NCBI GenBank assembly: GCA_029990175.1
Contig: JARKIP010000005.1
Span: forward strand, 53,805,001 to 53,869,000
Origin: Petunia secreta
Taxonomy: Eukaryota > Streptophyta > Magnoliopsida > Solanales > Solanaceae
Direction: 5' to 3'
Length of the DNA: 64,000 nucleotides
The position numbers were made by a program, and so were the translations under genes. A model generated the notes under the pieces. It ran no database searches. It saw only the letters and a list, made by a program, of their open reading frames with translations, and was not told where the DNA came from. Positions 22,950-33,336 of the stretch are shown here, one piece after another. Each line of letters begins with the position of its first letter. The stretch's first letter is position 1.

Positions 22950-25943
22950 CGAAGGCTGCAAAGGTTGTTTATACAAAGAGGCTTGACGGTCATAACAAAA
23001 ACAAAAGTCTGGAAAGAAAAAGCTAAGTTTGGGGATCTCCTGCTCATTCGGAAGTCTCCTCTTGGGTGCTTTCCCATCGTCGTCATCATCCTCGGATTCC
23101 CCATCATCCAAACCCTCGCTCGAGGGAAGCTTATAAATAATCTTTTTTTAGCCTCGGCGGCGTCACCTTTCACTTTAGCAATTTCTTCATCCAGAACAAT
23201 CTCTCTGGCTTTAACCTGCTTGAGAGTTTCAAGTCGAGTCTTGACCACAACCCATGCTTCTTCGAACTTCGTCCTAGTGGCCTTAACTTTGGCTCGTTTC
23301 CTAAGGTTTTCAATCTTCTCCCGAAGCCGAGCGACCTTACCTTCAAGCACTGGAACTCGGCTCACACGACTTTCCAATCCTTGGAGCTTGTCTGTATACT
23401 TCTTGAACTTACAATGATAGTTTTTGCCATTTTCAAGAAGCTCAGCCTTGACAAGAGACACTTCAGCGTGAAGCCTTTCAATCTCTAAATTCGGCCCCAC
23501 ATGCTTAGTAGCAAAGCCGTCATTCAATGCTTGCAGTTGAACCTCAGATGCATCTATAGCCTTGCGCCATCCGGTTTGGACTTGGCAGCAGCTTTGCGGG
23601 CTTGCTCTAACTTGAGATTCAATGCACCCAACTGGGACTACAGCTCGGCTATCTGAGCAGAATATTTCTTCTTCTGGCCTACCCAAAAGGTCTTCACACT
23701 TTGAAGCTGCTCAGCTCTTTCACGCTCAAATTGTACAGTTTCCAGCGTAAAGACAAGGCTCTGAGCAAGAAATGGCAAGAGTCAGGTACCGAAGTAATAA
23801 CATGAAAGGAAAGATGAAATATAAGGATAACTCATGCGAAGGGCAGAAGCAGCTGAAGTAGCCATCAATCTAATTGGGCTGAATTGCTCAAGTATTTTCT
23901 CCTCTTTTGGCCCTACCAGAGCTTCGAGGCCCATGATATCATACTTGTTGCAATGCAGTAAATTGGAACTAGTGGAAGCCTCCAACTTTATTGAGATACC
24001 CACAGGAGGAGGAGCCGAAGGAGTTTCGTTACAAGCTCGAACCACGTTGGAGACCAAACCTTCACCAGCCTTGGCCTTGCCTTTGGCCTTCGTAGCTGAC
24101 TAATATGACTCCTCGAGGTTGATCATCTCGATTTCTTTGGGCACGTCGGGGACTGCCTCAAGAATGGCTTCTGGCATTTCCTCGGTAGATTTTGTCGACT
24201 AAACCTCAACGTCTTTCAACCACATCCTCAGAGGTTTGAGTAGTAGTCACCTCTATTCGAGGATGTTTCTCCTTGGTAAGCCTCTTCAAAACTGCCTTTT
24301 TCCACTTTGAATCTGTGGGATGGGAAGAAGAAATCTTATAGATAAAAGAGGAAGTGAGAGTCGAAACATAAAAAAATCGACCAATAAGGATGTCATCACC
24401 TTTTTAGGTCTCCTGGCCCAGATAGCCCATGGACTTCTTCTCTTCAGCGAGTTTCTTCCCCAAGCTCGCCATCTTGCTGACACCTTCCTTGGCGTCGATC
24501 ACTGCCTTCTCCTTCTTTTCCTTCTTTTTTTTTTTTTGTTTCTTCTTCTCCCATCTCTCTTTGTTTTCTTTCTCATCCCTTTCGGCTTCTTTGGCCGCCT
24601 TGTTTAGGAAACCTGAAAGAAAGATAGAACATCAGTAGAAGATGCTTCAAGGATAAATAAAAAACCCACAAAGTGATGAATTACTTACCCTGCCTTTTAC
24701 AGGCCCAATTGTTACCCTTCTGCCTTTTACAGGCCCAATTGTTGCCCTTCTCGACGGCCATAAACATCCAAGTCCAAATAGGACACTTCTGAATGACCAT
24801 CACTACCTTAACTCAATCGAGTAAGCCATTCGGAGGGTTGACTAGGACTTTGTTGGCTACACATGAAAATAGATCAGCGAGAAGTTGGTAACCAAAGGAA
24901 TCACGGGATAAAAAATTAAGGGAAAACACTTACGCTGGGCATTCCACACTTCATGGAAACTGGGGTTAGCTGACAACAAACTTGTTGGTATGAGAACATA
25001 GCGATCACACTAGCCTCGATCGCCATGATCGTCACTCTTGCTCAAGATGGCGTATTGACCTCGATTGTTCAAGGCTACAACCCCCGCCTTGTGAAAATAA
25101 GGATAGTAAAGAGCGATCATATAATGAAATGTAAAGGGAAACCCTGCTTGTTGAATTAGGCAATCGAGAGCCTGAACAATCCTCCAGACCCCAGGGTCCG
25201 ATTTTGCCAGGCACAAGTTGTATGTTCGACAAAAAGTGTCTATTATTTGGTAGACTGGTAGAGTGAAGCCTATGGTGAAGGGATAAGTGTAAACGAAAAA
25301 GTACCTCGGAACGTGATTGGAGACACAACTGTTTGGGGCAGGAACCTTAATTTCTACCTCGAGCCCCCATTGACAATCTTCTTGAACGACCTCAACTAGG
25401 TCTTCGATTATCAAACTCGGTGTCACTTGCACCGGTACATTCCTATGCAGTCCTCGCTGAGTGTCTGATTTATTTTGTACTTTGAAGTCTTTCTCGTTCT
25501 TGAAATCCGAAGGGATGACCAGTTGGGCGCAATATCTTGGTCCAAGGGGATTTTCTTCTTTCAATGATTCTTTGAGGGACCAGCTTCGGTTTTGGATTCG
25601 GTTTTGCCAGCCACCTCAGCACCATCTCCCTTATTGCTAACCTCCTCAATATTAGCGACATCATCATCACCGACGTCAGCTTCATTGTCAGCGTTGTCGT
25701 CACCCTCGACGTCATCGCAATCATCGCCAACCACTTCATCAAACTTATCACGCCCCAGCGGTGGCCTTACGCCGCTTAGAACGACTCGGTTAAGACATTG
25801 TTTCATCATCGCTGCCCATTGGTGTGACGGTCTTGAGGGGTTGTGCGACACTCACCAACTCGTCGCCGACGTATCATGGTGGTGGGGTCCAAAGTTTTCT
25901 CCCCAGAATTGCTAGAGCCTTGCGTGGAATATGTTGCAGACAT
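22950..25943 (-). pseudogene. Element 1 antisense gene (aORF), degenerate
   Basis: Transcribed opposite to pol. The start ATG at 25943 gives MSATYSTQGSSNSG, matching the starts in elements 2 and 3. The N-terminal half has an acidic stretch, then a conserved domain around YTYPFTIGFTLPVYQIIDTF and HYMIALYYPYFHKAGVVAL (about 25290-25080). I place this with the plant 'putative gypsy-type transposon' family. A donor GTAAGTG (minus, about 24933) matches the exon 1 donor of the relatives. The C-terminal half (about 23760-23030) is coiled coil ending in an acidic tail around LPSSEGLDDGESEDDDDDGK. Several frameshifts break it. The function of aORFs in Tat-clade elements is unknown. Confidence 0.75.
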
Positions 25944-26304
25944 GATTTTAGATTATAGGAGTAAAGAATTCTTGAATGCTTTAAGAAATAGGTTTGAACA
26001 AAGATGGAGTGAAATTTTTGCTAGCTATGAAGAATTCTCTTCTCTTTCACTGTTCATGGAATGATCACAAGTGGGAAGTAGTTGCTCAAGTGGATGTATA
26101 CATAGAGGAGAAGCCATCATTACTGTAATGTTGGGAAGCCCAACAGAAATGACGCGACCGTTCGAAGCCTAGCAACGGTCGCCACGTTTCACTCGGCAGG
26201 AAGTTGAAGTAATAGGCGTTGTTTTGAAATACCTGGCAAATATTCAGCCATGTCATTCTCCCACTCAAATTCATTCCACTCCTCGGTAACTCTGGCACTT
26301 GCCC

Positions 26305-26320
26305 GAGGAATGGGGGGTCT
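26305..26320 (+). other. Element 1 polypurine tract
   Basis: gaggaatggggggtct lies three bases before the 3' LTR, the plus-strand primer site. The same position in elements 2 and 3 reads gaggagtggggggact. Confidence 0.75.
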
Positions 26321-26323
26321 ATC

Positions 26324-26874
26324 TGTATTGGATAAAAATTAGCTCGCGTACGTGGTACCTCGGAGGCTCCATTCAAAATATACTGGATAGTTGCCTTTAA
26401 GCCAGAGGTCGAGGCAAGCAGAGAGAATATCGAAGTCACCAATCAAAGTTGCAATCCAGCGAACACTTTGGTGAATGACTACCTCGGTCGAACTGTCAAC
26501 GACCCTTATCCCCGAGGTCAACCACTTGAGCCTTGGTGGAGTGCCACATCTTCAACAGGGGAAGTTACCCACGATCTCAGCCCACTAACTCCACTTCTAA
26601 AGGATGTGGGATGTGAGCAGATTAGTGGACAAACATGGACGGAATATCTTATATCACTCATCTGTAAATAACACTTCATTTTATGTTGTAATTATCTAGA
26701 AATACATACTAAAACTCTGCCAAAATTTGTACTCGATATCAATATTGAAATTTTGTCTTTATCATTCAGTAATCCGTTCGATCTCATTGTTTTATCTCAA
26801 CTTTGATACTTAGTATTGTGTATAGACCCGTTTCAAATTTGATTTGTTGTCCTAAACTAATTTATGCCAATACA
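26324..26874 (+). repeat. Element 1 3' LTR
   Basis: 551 bp from tgtattggataaaaatt to tttatgccaataca. The start and end match the LTRs of elements 2 and 3 (tgtattgggtaaaaat ... ccataca), but the middle is strongly diverged. The 5' LTR is off window, so the TSD (right flank gttat) cannot be checked. Confidence 0.82.
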
Positions 26875-28507
26875 GTTATCAAATTTTTTTACATTAAAAA
26901 AGGCCTTCCAGTAATGTATACAGAAACTTATTTGGAATCGTTCCAGTGGGAATGTCAACTTTGGTAGTAATTAGGTTGTTTTTGGTTATGTAACAAAATT
27001 TTGTTGTTAGTTTTCTAATTTGAAATGTTTTTAGTTTTAAAATTTAAAAGTTGAATTATAATCTATTACATACTAAAAGTTTTTTTTTTTCAACAAAAAA
27101 TTTAATTGTCGTGGCATAACTTGCAATTACTTTGGCGGAAAATATAACCACCGTATATATGTTTCTTTGTTGCTTCTTATTTATAACAATAGTCATCCAG
27201 AAATAGTTTTGCTCCTTCCTTAGAAAAATAATTTTGAATTTAAATAACAATCGCCCATCTAATACAAGAAATAAGTCTGAATTAAAATCTTCTAAGCCTA
27301 ATAAGCTTTTAGTTATGTTTTAATTTTTATTTTCAATATTTTTACTCTTGAAATTATCCTAATCATGAGGTGTTTAAATTTTAATCTTGAATTTTGGTTA
27401 GTTTTGAGTTTGAAAAGAAAGAACAAGATTTTTAAGGATGACATTTTATCATTTCTATCTGAATTGAGATTTTATCATTTTAATCTCTCCATGTTAGGGA
27501 TATTGCTCCCTTTTTAAGTGGATTTATTATGATGTGAATCATAACTGCATATAATTTTTAAAGACTCTATTAGAAGATAACTTCCATCTTTCTATACGTA
27601 ACCGTTCATTCTTTCTCCTATAACTACATACTTCAATCTTAAAATTCCATTAAGAATACAATATTTTTTGTTGTTAAAGAATAAAAAAATGGTACTTGAA
27701 TTCAATAAAGTGAAGTTAACCTTTTTGATTCGGTACTCTTAGTATTTATTAGATGCTTCAAGACATTGTGCTCTCCTATGAGAGTTAAGTGGTTCAACTT
27801 AAAATATGAATATTTTGCAAACTCATGGAAAGTGTTAAGTCGATGAGACGTCTATGATGGTTGGAATTTAAGCCCGTTTAGCTACCTAGATGCTAGTTTA
27901 TTTTTTGTAGGGTGCATAGAGATTAACAATATTCATTAATATTTACAAGGATCATGGAGAAATACAAAGATTGTGGAGAAAAAAAGAGGTAGAAAATATA
28001 GGGATAACAGAAAAGATTGTGTATAAATGTATACAAAACCATTAGTTAAACTACACCTAGGATATTTCCTGTAAAAATTCACACATCCCATGGGGCCGCC
28101 TTCCAAGATCTCTTTTGAACATTTTTCTTTTTTAAAATAATTCTTTTATGATAATTTTCCAAAATCAAAAGTGAATTATAAATAGGGATACCAAGGAAAG
28201 TAAAACTCCACTCACTTGCACTCAGTTTCTTCAACACAATCAGGCTTTAACCACAACTCCTCAATTTACCATTCCGTTCTCAAGTCTCATTGCATTTCCC
28301 ATCAATTTAATACCCTAATGTAAATGGCATCCAATGAGGCATCAATGCAAATAGTGGTTTGATAGTGGAATCACTGGGTATAAATATCATTCCATGTACG
28401 ACTCGTAGCCCTTTTCTAATAGAAATTCAGTTAACTATGACCCCTCTTTGGCTAGTGATTCAACTATCAAAGATGCTTTTCGCGTTATTGCATCATTGTA
28501 TGCCATG
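26875..28507. other. AT-rich spacer, no gene seen
   Basis: 1.6 kb of AT-rich sequence without a supported reading frame or repeat boundary. A plus-strand tataaatag at 28177-28185 with a following CA-rich stretch resembles a promoter, but no coding frame follows. It is probably non-genic or a decayed element. Confidence 0.5.
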
Positions 28508-28613
28508 TGAAAAAAGGGTGGCAGACCTATGATATTGATACGAGTCTAAATATATAATTATGAAAAAAGGGTGGCAGACCTATGATATTGATACGAGTCT
28601 AAATATATAATTA
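28508..28613. repeat. Perfect 53-bp tandem duplication abutting element 2
   Basis: 28508-28560 and 28561-28613 are identical, each starting tgaaaaaagggtggcagacc and ending tatataatta. The second copy ends exactly at the 5' LTR, and its last five bases are the element 2 TSD (aatta). Confidence 0.95.
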
Positions 28614-29172
28614 TGTATTGGGTAAAAATCGTCGCCTTCGGTCAGCACCTCGAAATGGTAGACCGAAGGCCAAACGAGCTGATGCTCCGAAGAAAGAATT
28701 ATCGATCTCGTGGTCAAGCCACCGAAGCCAACGCCCAATGGCGCGGCCGACGGCAAGTTAGACCTTAGGCTTCGGCGACAAGCCATCCTACTCGAACAGC
28801 AAGGTCAAACGACCGAAGTCTTGTGACAAGGCTTCGGTTACCACCTCGGTTCCAGCGGCTTTGCAGCCCACTACTACATCCCACTAACTCCTCCATGTTG
28901 CTGATCAGATCGTGGGAGAGACATTTGCTGATGGTGGAGAACGTGGGTCTGGTCCTTAGGCCTATAAATAGAAGTTCATTTTGTATTGTAGGCATTCAGA
29001 AATATATACCAAAACTCTGCCCAAATTTGTACTCAACGTTCATATATTGAAATCAAGTTATTTTTACGCATTTACGTCTTTTTCATACATTTATTCAAGC
29101 TTTGATACAAAAATCTGTTTATATTCGAATCCAAATTCGATTTGTGTACCTAAACCGATTTAGGCTCATACA
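28614..29172 (+). repeat. Element 2 5' LTR
   Basis: 559 bp, from tgtattgggtaaaaatcg to taggctcataca. TATA box ctataaata at 28962-28970. Differences from the 3' LTR are g/a and a/g near the start, c/a in ggccgacggc, a/g in acaaaaatct, and t/c in ggctcata. Confidence 0.95.
28962..28970 (+). promoter_or_regulatory. Element 2 LTR TATA box
   Basis: ctataaata sits about 350 bp into the LTR, preceded by GC-richer U3-like sequence. It is repeated in the 3' LTR at 36911-36919 and conserved in element 3 at 39219-39227. Confidence 0.75.
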
Positions 29173-29175
29173 AAT

Positions 29176-29193
29176 TGGCGCCGTCTGTGGGGA
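29176..29193 (+). other. Element 2 PBS
   Basis: tggcgccgtctgtgggga, three bases after the LTR. It starts with TGG as tRNA 3'-end complements do. This PBS sequence is common in plant Ty3/gypsy elements; I do not assign the tRNA. Confidence 0.8.
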
Positions 29194-29262
29194 TATAAGC
29201 AGTAACGCTTTGTTCCAAAGTTCAAAATCTGTCTTTTGTCGAAGAATTTGTGATCCAACGTC

Positions 29263-31485
29263 ATGGCTGATAACAACAACGGCGGTAACGGTGATCGGGT
29301 TGACGTTCCGACGAACCAACAATCCTTCACCCCAATGACAACTGAAGAATTTCAAATGTATGTTGTCACCACACTAAAGGCTCTCCAAAGTAAGCAGGAT
29401 GAGCAGGCTAGTATCAACGCCGAGTTTCGCGCTTCGTTGGAAGTGAGAAATAGCGCTGCCCCAAACAGCGCCCAGCCTTCGGCTCCTGGTGGAGGCACCC
29501 CGCCTTTCGTTCCTCCAGGCGCGACAACAGGGGGACCTCACAATGGAGCCACGTCTGGGGGCTCGGGGAATAACCCAACTGCATCGCCACACTTCGGGAC
29601 GTTTCCCACCGTGGCTGAAACAACGTTTTCGGTCGACGTTGAAAGAATGAGTAGAGAAATCGAAGCGCGCATCGAGGCGCGCGTGGAAAAGCGTCTTGAA
29701 GGCGTACCGGGGATAAGCAAGGAGGAAGATGACCTCGACATCGAGCAATATAGGGAGCAGCCCTATAAGCCCGAAGCTGCTCCAGCTCCAACTCCTGTGG
29801 GTTTCAAACTCACATTCCTTAAAAAGTATGATGGGACAACTGATCCCAAGGAGCACATTAGGGAATACATGTCCATGGTAAAGAGCAACGACTTGACATC
29901 CACGCAACTCGAGTCGATGTTCTTAAAGAAGTTTGGTAGTTCGTTAGAAAAAGGTGCCCTTCGGTGGTATTTGTGCTTACCAGCGGGGTCAATCTCCTCG
30001 TTTAAAGAACTATCCAGCGCCTTTGTCAAGGCTCACACCGGCGCGCAAAAGATCCTCCAGAGGAAGGAGGATATCTGTGAAGTGAAGCAACGTTCCGGTG
30101 AGCCACTTAAAGAGTTCCTCGAACGATTCCACGCTGAACGCATGGAGTTGCCTCGAATGGATGATACCTTGGCCATCATGGCATTCGAAAAGGGTATCAA
30201 TAGTCGCAATTCAGGTGCCGCAGCTGAATTGCGCAAAGAGTTGCAACAGTATCAGGTCCTGACGTGGGAGGATCTACATAGAAGAGCTTACTCCAAAATC
30301 AGATTGGAGGAGGCAGAGTTCAAAAATCGAGGTTATCAAAATCGAGGTGATACTTCAAATCGCGCCGAGGCGCCACGAAATAATTCGAAGGGGAGGTATG
30401 AACCTTACACTTCGCCGAGGCAACATGTTACTCAAAGGTTGGGGAACAACCCCGGCAACTCATACCCAGCCTCTCATATAAGCCAAAGGCTTGGAGGGAT
30501 GGTTCAAACCAATATGAACCAAAGAAATCCCTCGAGCTCCGCTTCGGTCCCAAGAAAGGATCTTCCTCGGATCCAAGATTATAATTTCAACATATCGACC
30601 TCGGAGCTGGTCGACGTTGTCAAGGGGACAGCCGGGGTAAGAATTCCCAAAGATATGAGAACCCCGGCGGACAAAAGGGATCCGAATCTGCATTGTGAGT
30701 TTCATGCAGATTATGGCCACAGAACCGAGGACTGCAAGGCTTTACGCCTCGAGGTGGCCCACCTACTGAAGAAAGGAGTCTTGGCAGATTTCCTCACTGA
30801 TAAGGGAAGAGTCAACTTTTCCAAGAATCGAGGTGACGGACAACCACCTCGAGCTCCACCCCCTGAAAGAGTAGTGAATGTCATCACTGGGGGATCCGAA
30901 GTGAACGGCGTGAACTTTGCCGCTGCCAAAAAAATCGCTAAGCTCTCCATCACTATGGAGAAAAGGACCCGAGTTGGAGGCTCGGGCAAGGATATTGTCT
31001 TCGATGACGATGATTGTGATGGGATGATGTTACCCCATCACGACGCGCTAGTCATCATGTTAAGGATCAATGACTCCGATATCAAAAGAGTCTTGATCGA
31101 CCCTGGTAGCTCAGTTAACATAATTAGCTACGGGGCCGTTAAGAAGATGTGGTTGAAGGGTGAAGTTGTTCCCAAGTCAACAGTGTTAGCTGGCTTCAAC
31201 AACTCCACGGAGAAGACTTTGGGTGAGATCACACTCAAAACATTCGCCGAGGGGGTTACCAAGGAGACACTGTTCCAAGTTATGCCCGAGGATCTAGCTT
31301 ACAATGTGATCCTCGGAAGGCCATGGATCCACTTCATGGAGGCTGTTCCTTCCACTCTACATCAACTGATCAAATTCCCTACACCTTGGGGAGTTAGATC
31401 AATCAAAGGGGAGCAGCGAGTAGCAAGAGAATGCTATTCGGTTGCACTAAAAAGTGGAGTCGCCCCGGTTGGGCCGAAACAATAG
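29263..31485 (+). CDS. Element 2 Gag-protease polyprotein (740 aa, intact)
   Basis: Real ATG at 29263 (MADNNNGGNGDRVDV). A variable, Pro/Gly-rich N-terminus (to about residue 180) leads into the retrotransposon Gag core (about 185-370) with FLKKYDGTTDPKEHIREYM, GALRWYLCLPAGSISSFKEL and IMAFEKGIN. A zinc-knuckle-like CEFHADYGHRTEDC is at about 478-491. The aspartic protease has LIDPGSSVNII, with the catalytic Asp at about residue 613, and later NVILGRPWIHFM. Gag builds the particle and the protease matures it. The ORF ends in TAG followed by CAACTA, with the pol frame continuing in phase. No internal lesion is visible, in keeping with the nearly identical LTRs. Confidence 0.93.
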   Translation: MADNNNGGNGDRVDVPTNQQSFTPMTTEEFQMYVVTTLKALQSKQDEQASINAEFRASLEVRNSAAPNSAQPSAPGGGTPPFVPPGATTGGPHNGATSGGSGNNPTASPHFGTFPTVAETTFSVDVERMSREIEARIEARVEKRLEGVPGISKEEDDLDIEQYREQPYKPEAAPAPTPVGFKLTFLKKYDGTTDPKEHIREYMSMVKSNDLTSTQLESMFLKKFGSSLEKGALRWYLCLPAGSISSFKELSSAFVKAHTGAQKILQRKEDICEVKQRSGEPLKEFLERFHAERMELPRMDDTLAIMAFEKGINSRNSGAAAELRKELQQYQVLTWEDLHRRAYSKIRLEEAEFKNRGYQNRGDTSNRAEAPRNNSKGRYEPYTSPRQHVTQRLGNNPGNSYPASHISQRLGGMVQTNMNQRNPSSSASVPRKDLPRIQDYNFNISTSELVDVVKGTAGVRIPKDMRTPADKRDPNLHCEFHADYGHRTEDCKALRLEVAHLLKKGVLADFLTDKGRVNFSKNRGDGQPPRAPPPERVVNVITGGSEVNGVNFAAAKKIAKLSITMEKRTRVGGSGKDIVFDDDDCDGMMLPHHDALVIMLRINDSDIKRVLIDPGSSVNIISYGAVKKMWLKGEVVPKSTVLAGFNNSTEKTLGEITLKTFAEGVTKETLFQVMPEDLAYNVILGRPWIHFMEAVPSTLHQLIKFPTPWGVRSIKGEQRVARECYSVALKSGVAPVGPKQ

Positions 31486-31491
31486 CAACTA
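31483..31491 (+). promoter_or_regulatory. Leaky stop context UAG-CAACUA between gag-pro and pol
   Basis: The gag-pro stop TAG is followed by CAA CTA, which fits the UAG-CAR-YYA readthrough consensus known from tobamoviruses and from the SIRE1 retroelement. The downstream pol frame is in phase and has no nearby ATG start. The same nine bases occur at the same junction in element 3 (41740-41748). Confidence 0.75.
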
Positions 31492-32595
31492 CAGGATTCG
31501 GGGTCAAGCGGGGAGGACGCCCGAGGAGGAGATGAAAAACTTCCAGCTTGTGTTCAAGAGCCTCGGAAGCAAAAGGCCGAGGACTCAACTATTGAAGAGT
31601 TGGAATCTTTTACTCTATCAAAAGATTTCCCCGATAGGAAAGTATTTGTCGGCTCGGAGTTGGACCCGAAGTCGAAAAAAGCAATCATAGAAGTTCTGAA
31701 GTCCAACCTCGATTGTTTTGCTTGGTCGCATTCAGACATGACGGGTATCGATCCGGAGATCATGACCCACAAATTGACTGTAGACCCAAAGTTTACCCCG
31801 GTGAAGCAGAAGAAAAGACCTTACGCCGGGGTCAAAAAGAAGGCAATCGAAGACGAAACCACGAAACTGCAAGAAAATGGTTTCATCAGAGAAGTGAAGT
31901 ATCCTGAATGGTTGGCCAATGTTGTGGTGGTGCCAAAGAAAAATGGCAAGTGGAGAATGTGCGTGGATTATACTGATTTCTTCAAACAATGGGGGATCAA
32001 AAGAATCGCCTCGACTCCATATCACCCAAGTGCTAATGGCCAAGCTGAGTCTTCAAATAGGATCATAATTGAAAATTTGAAGAAGCGACTCGATGAGAAG
32101 AAAGGTCCTTGGCCCGAGGAGTTGCCCGGGGTGCTGTGGGCAATGAGAACAACTGAGAAGAGCAGCACCGGTGAAACCCCCTTTTCACTAGCCTATGGCA
32201 TGGATTCTCTCATCCCAGTAGAAGTGGGCGAACCAAGCCTTCGGTATGCTCATACAACCGAAGATGCCAATCAAGAGGCGATGCACATTGAGCTAGACTT
32301 GCTCGAAGAGAAGAGAGAATTAGCTTTGGTTCGGCTTGCCGCCCAAAAAATGCAGATCGAGGCTTACCTCAATAGAAAAGCTAAATTCAGAGATTTCAAG
32401 GTGGGAGATTATGTGTTGAAAACTGTTAACCAATCAACAAAGGAGGACAACGGGGGGAAGCTTATTGCAAATTGGGAAGGACCCTACAGGGTCAAAGCAA
32501 TCGTTGGAAAGGGCTCTTATCAAATCGAGTCTCTTCAAGGCGAACCCGAACCTCTGAATTGGAATGTCTCTCATCTGAAGCGATATTACTTTTAG
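31486..32595 (+). CDS. Element 2 truncated pol: RT N-terminus fused to integrase C-terminus
   Basis: 369 codons in phase with gag-pro after its UAG; no ATG starts it, so expression probably needs readthrough. The first part is the linker and RT N-terminus (KQKKRPYAGVKKK, VVVPKKNGKWRMCVDYTD). At about 31972-31980 it jumps to integrase (FFKQWG...), continuing through HPSANGQAESSNR, which has the catalytic Glu, STGETPFSLAYGMDSL, and the C-terminal barrel with NWEGPYRV. The RT palm with the YxDD motif, both RNase H domains and the first two integrase Asp residues are missing. The join keeps the frame. It cannot act as a polymerase or integrase; a role as Gag-linked accessory protein is speculation. 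Confidence 0.88.
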   Translation, partial: QLQDSGSSGEDARGGDEKLPACVQEPRKQKAEDSTIEELESFTLSKDFPDRKVFVGSELDPKSKKAIIEVLKSNLDCFAWSHSDMTGIDPEIMTHKLTVDPKFTPVKQKKRPYAGVKKKAIEDETTKLQENGFIREVKYPEWLANVVVVPKKNGKWRMCVDYTDFFKQWGIKRIASTPYHPSANGQAESSNRIIIENLKKRLDEKKGPWPEELPGVLWAMRTTEKSSTGETPFSLAYGMDSLIPVEVGEPSLRYAHTTEDANQEAMHIELDLLEEKRELALVRLAAQKMQIEAYLNRKAKFRDFKVGDYVLKTVNQSTKEDNGGKLIANWEGPYRVKAIVGKGSYQIESLQGEPEPLNWNVSHLKRYYF

Positions 32596-33336
32596 CCGAG
32601 GTAAACATCTCTCAATTCCTTTTAAATTAAACAGCCCCGAGCCGAACAGTGCTCCCATGGCTCCGATAGATGATGTACTAACTTATGCCGCGTTCCATCT
32701 TTTTGCTTGACCTTTTCAGGAAGCGAACCGAACCGATTCCAGTGCTCGGATCTTCATCAAGATTCACAACCGAACACTGGGGGGGAGTGAGAAGGGTTGA
32801 TAGCGAGGTCGACATCGAGCCTCCCAACCGAAGCTTATCTATCCGATAACCGGGGATTGATGCCCGAGGATTAGATTTAGTGCATTGTAATTAGCCCGAG
32901 AGCGGCATATTTTCATTGAAAGTTTTTTTACCCAAGGTCCGCTCCGACTTGGTTTTTTGTACTTAGCCTTTGGCTCACTGATGTCAATAAAACGGCTTCG
33001 TTTGCACTCATTTTATCTATGAATCTTACATTTTTTAAACCGCGCAATGCATCGACTCGAAGGCGAGACGTCGTCCCAAGTTCGCATCGGTCAAATTCAT
33101 CTTAAAGTCTTGCAAATCAAACATTAAAATTCGCATCAAAGTGTTCGGTATGTGTAAAAGGCCATCACACGAAATAAAGATGCAAAAATTTCCATTAAAG
33201 GCCCGAAGGCTAAGGTTATTTACACCCAAAATATGACCCGAAGGTCCAACACATATACATGAAAGCCCGGAGGACAATATCCTAAAGAGGCACGAAGGCC
33301 CATAAAACTAAAGCAAAAATCTGCAGAGTATGAAGG
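32596..33336 (+). other. Element 2 spacer between pol and antisense gene
   Basis: Noncoding 3' region. It has gcttgaccttttcaggaagc, a gaacactgggggggagtg run, and phrases such as gcccgaaggc repeated near the end (33200-33310). Similar spacers occur in elements 1 and 3. Confidence 0.6.

Noticed and set aside
22965..23417. 150-aa plus-strand reading frame
   Set aside because: Antisense shadow of the coiled-coil part of the element 1 aORF.
24429..24638. Phenylalanine-rich reading frame (plus)
   Set aside because: Antisense of a lysine-rich aORF linker with a poly-T run.
28177..28320. Host gene promoter suggested by tataaatag and a CA-rich stretch
   Set aside because: No coding frame or splice signals follow; the region is treated as spacer.
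29176..29193. tRNA-derived sequence as a tRNA gene
   Set aside because: It is only an 18-base PBS next to an LTR; no cloverleaf or A/B boxes around it.
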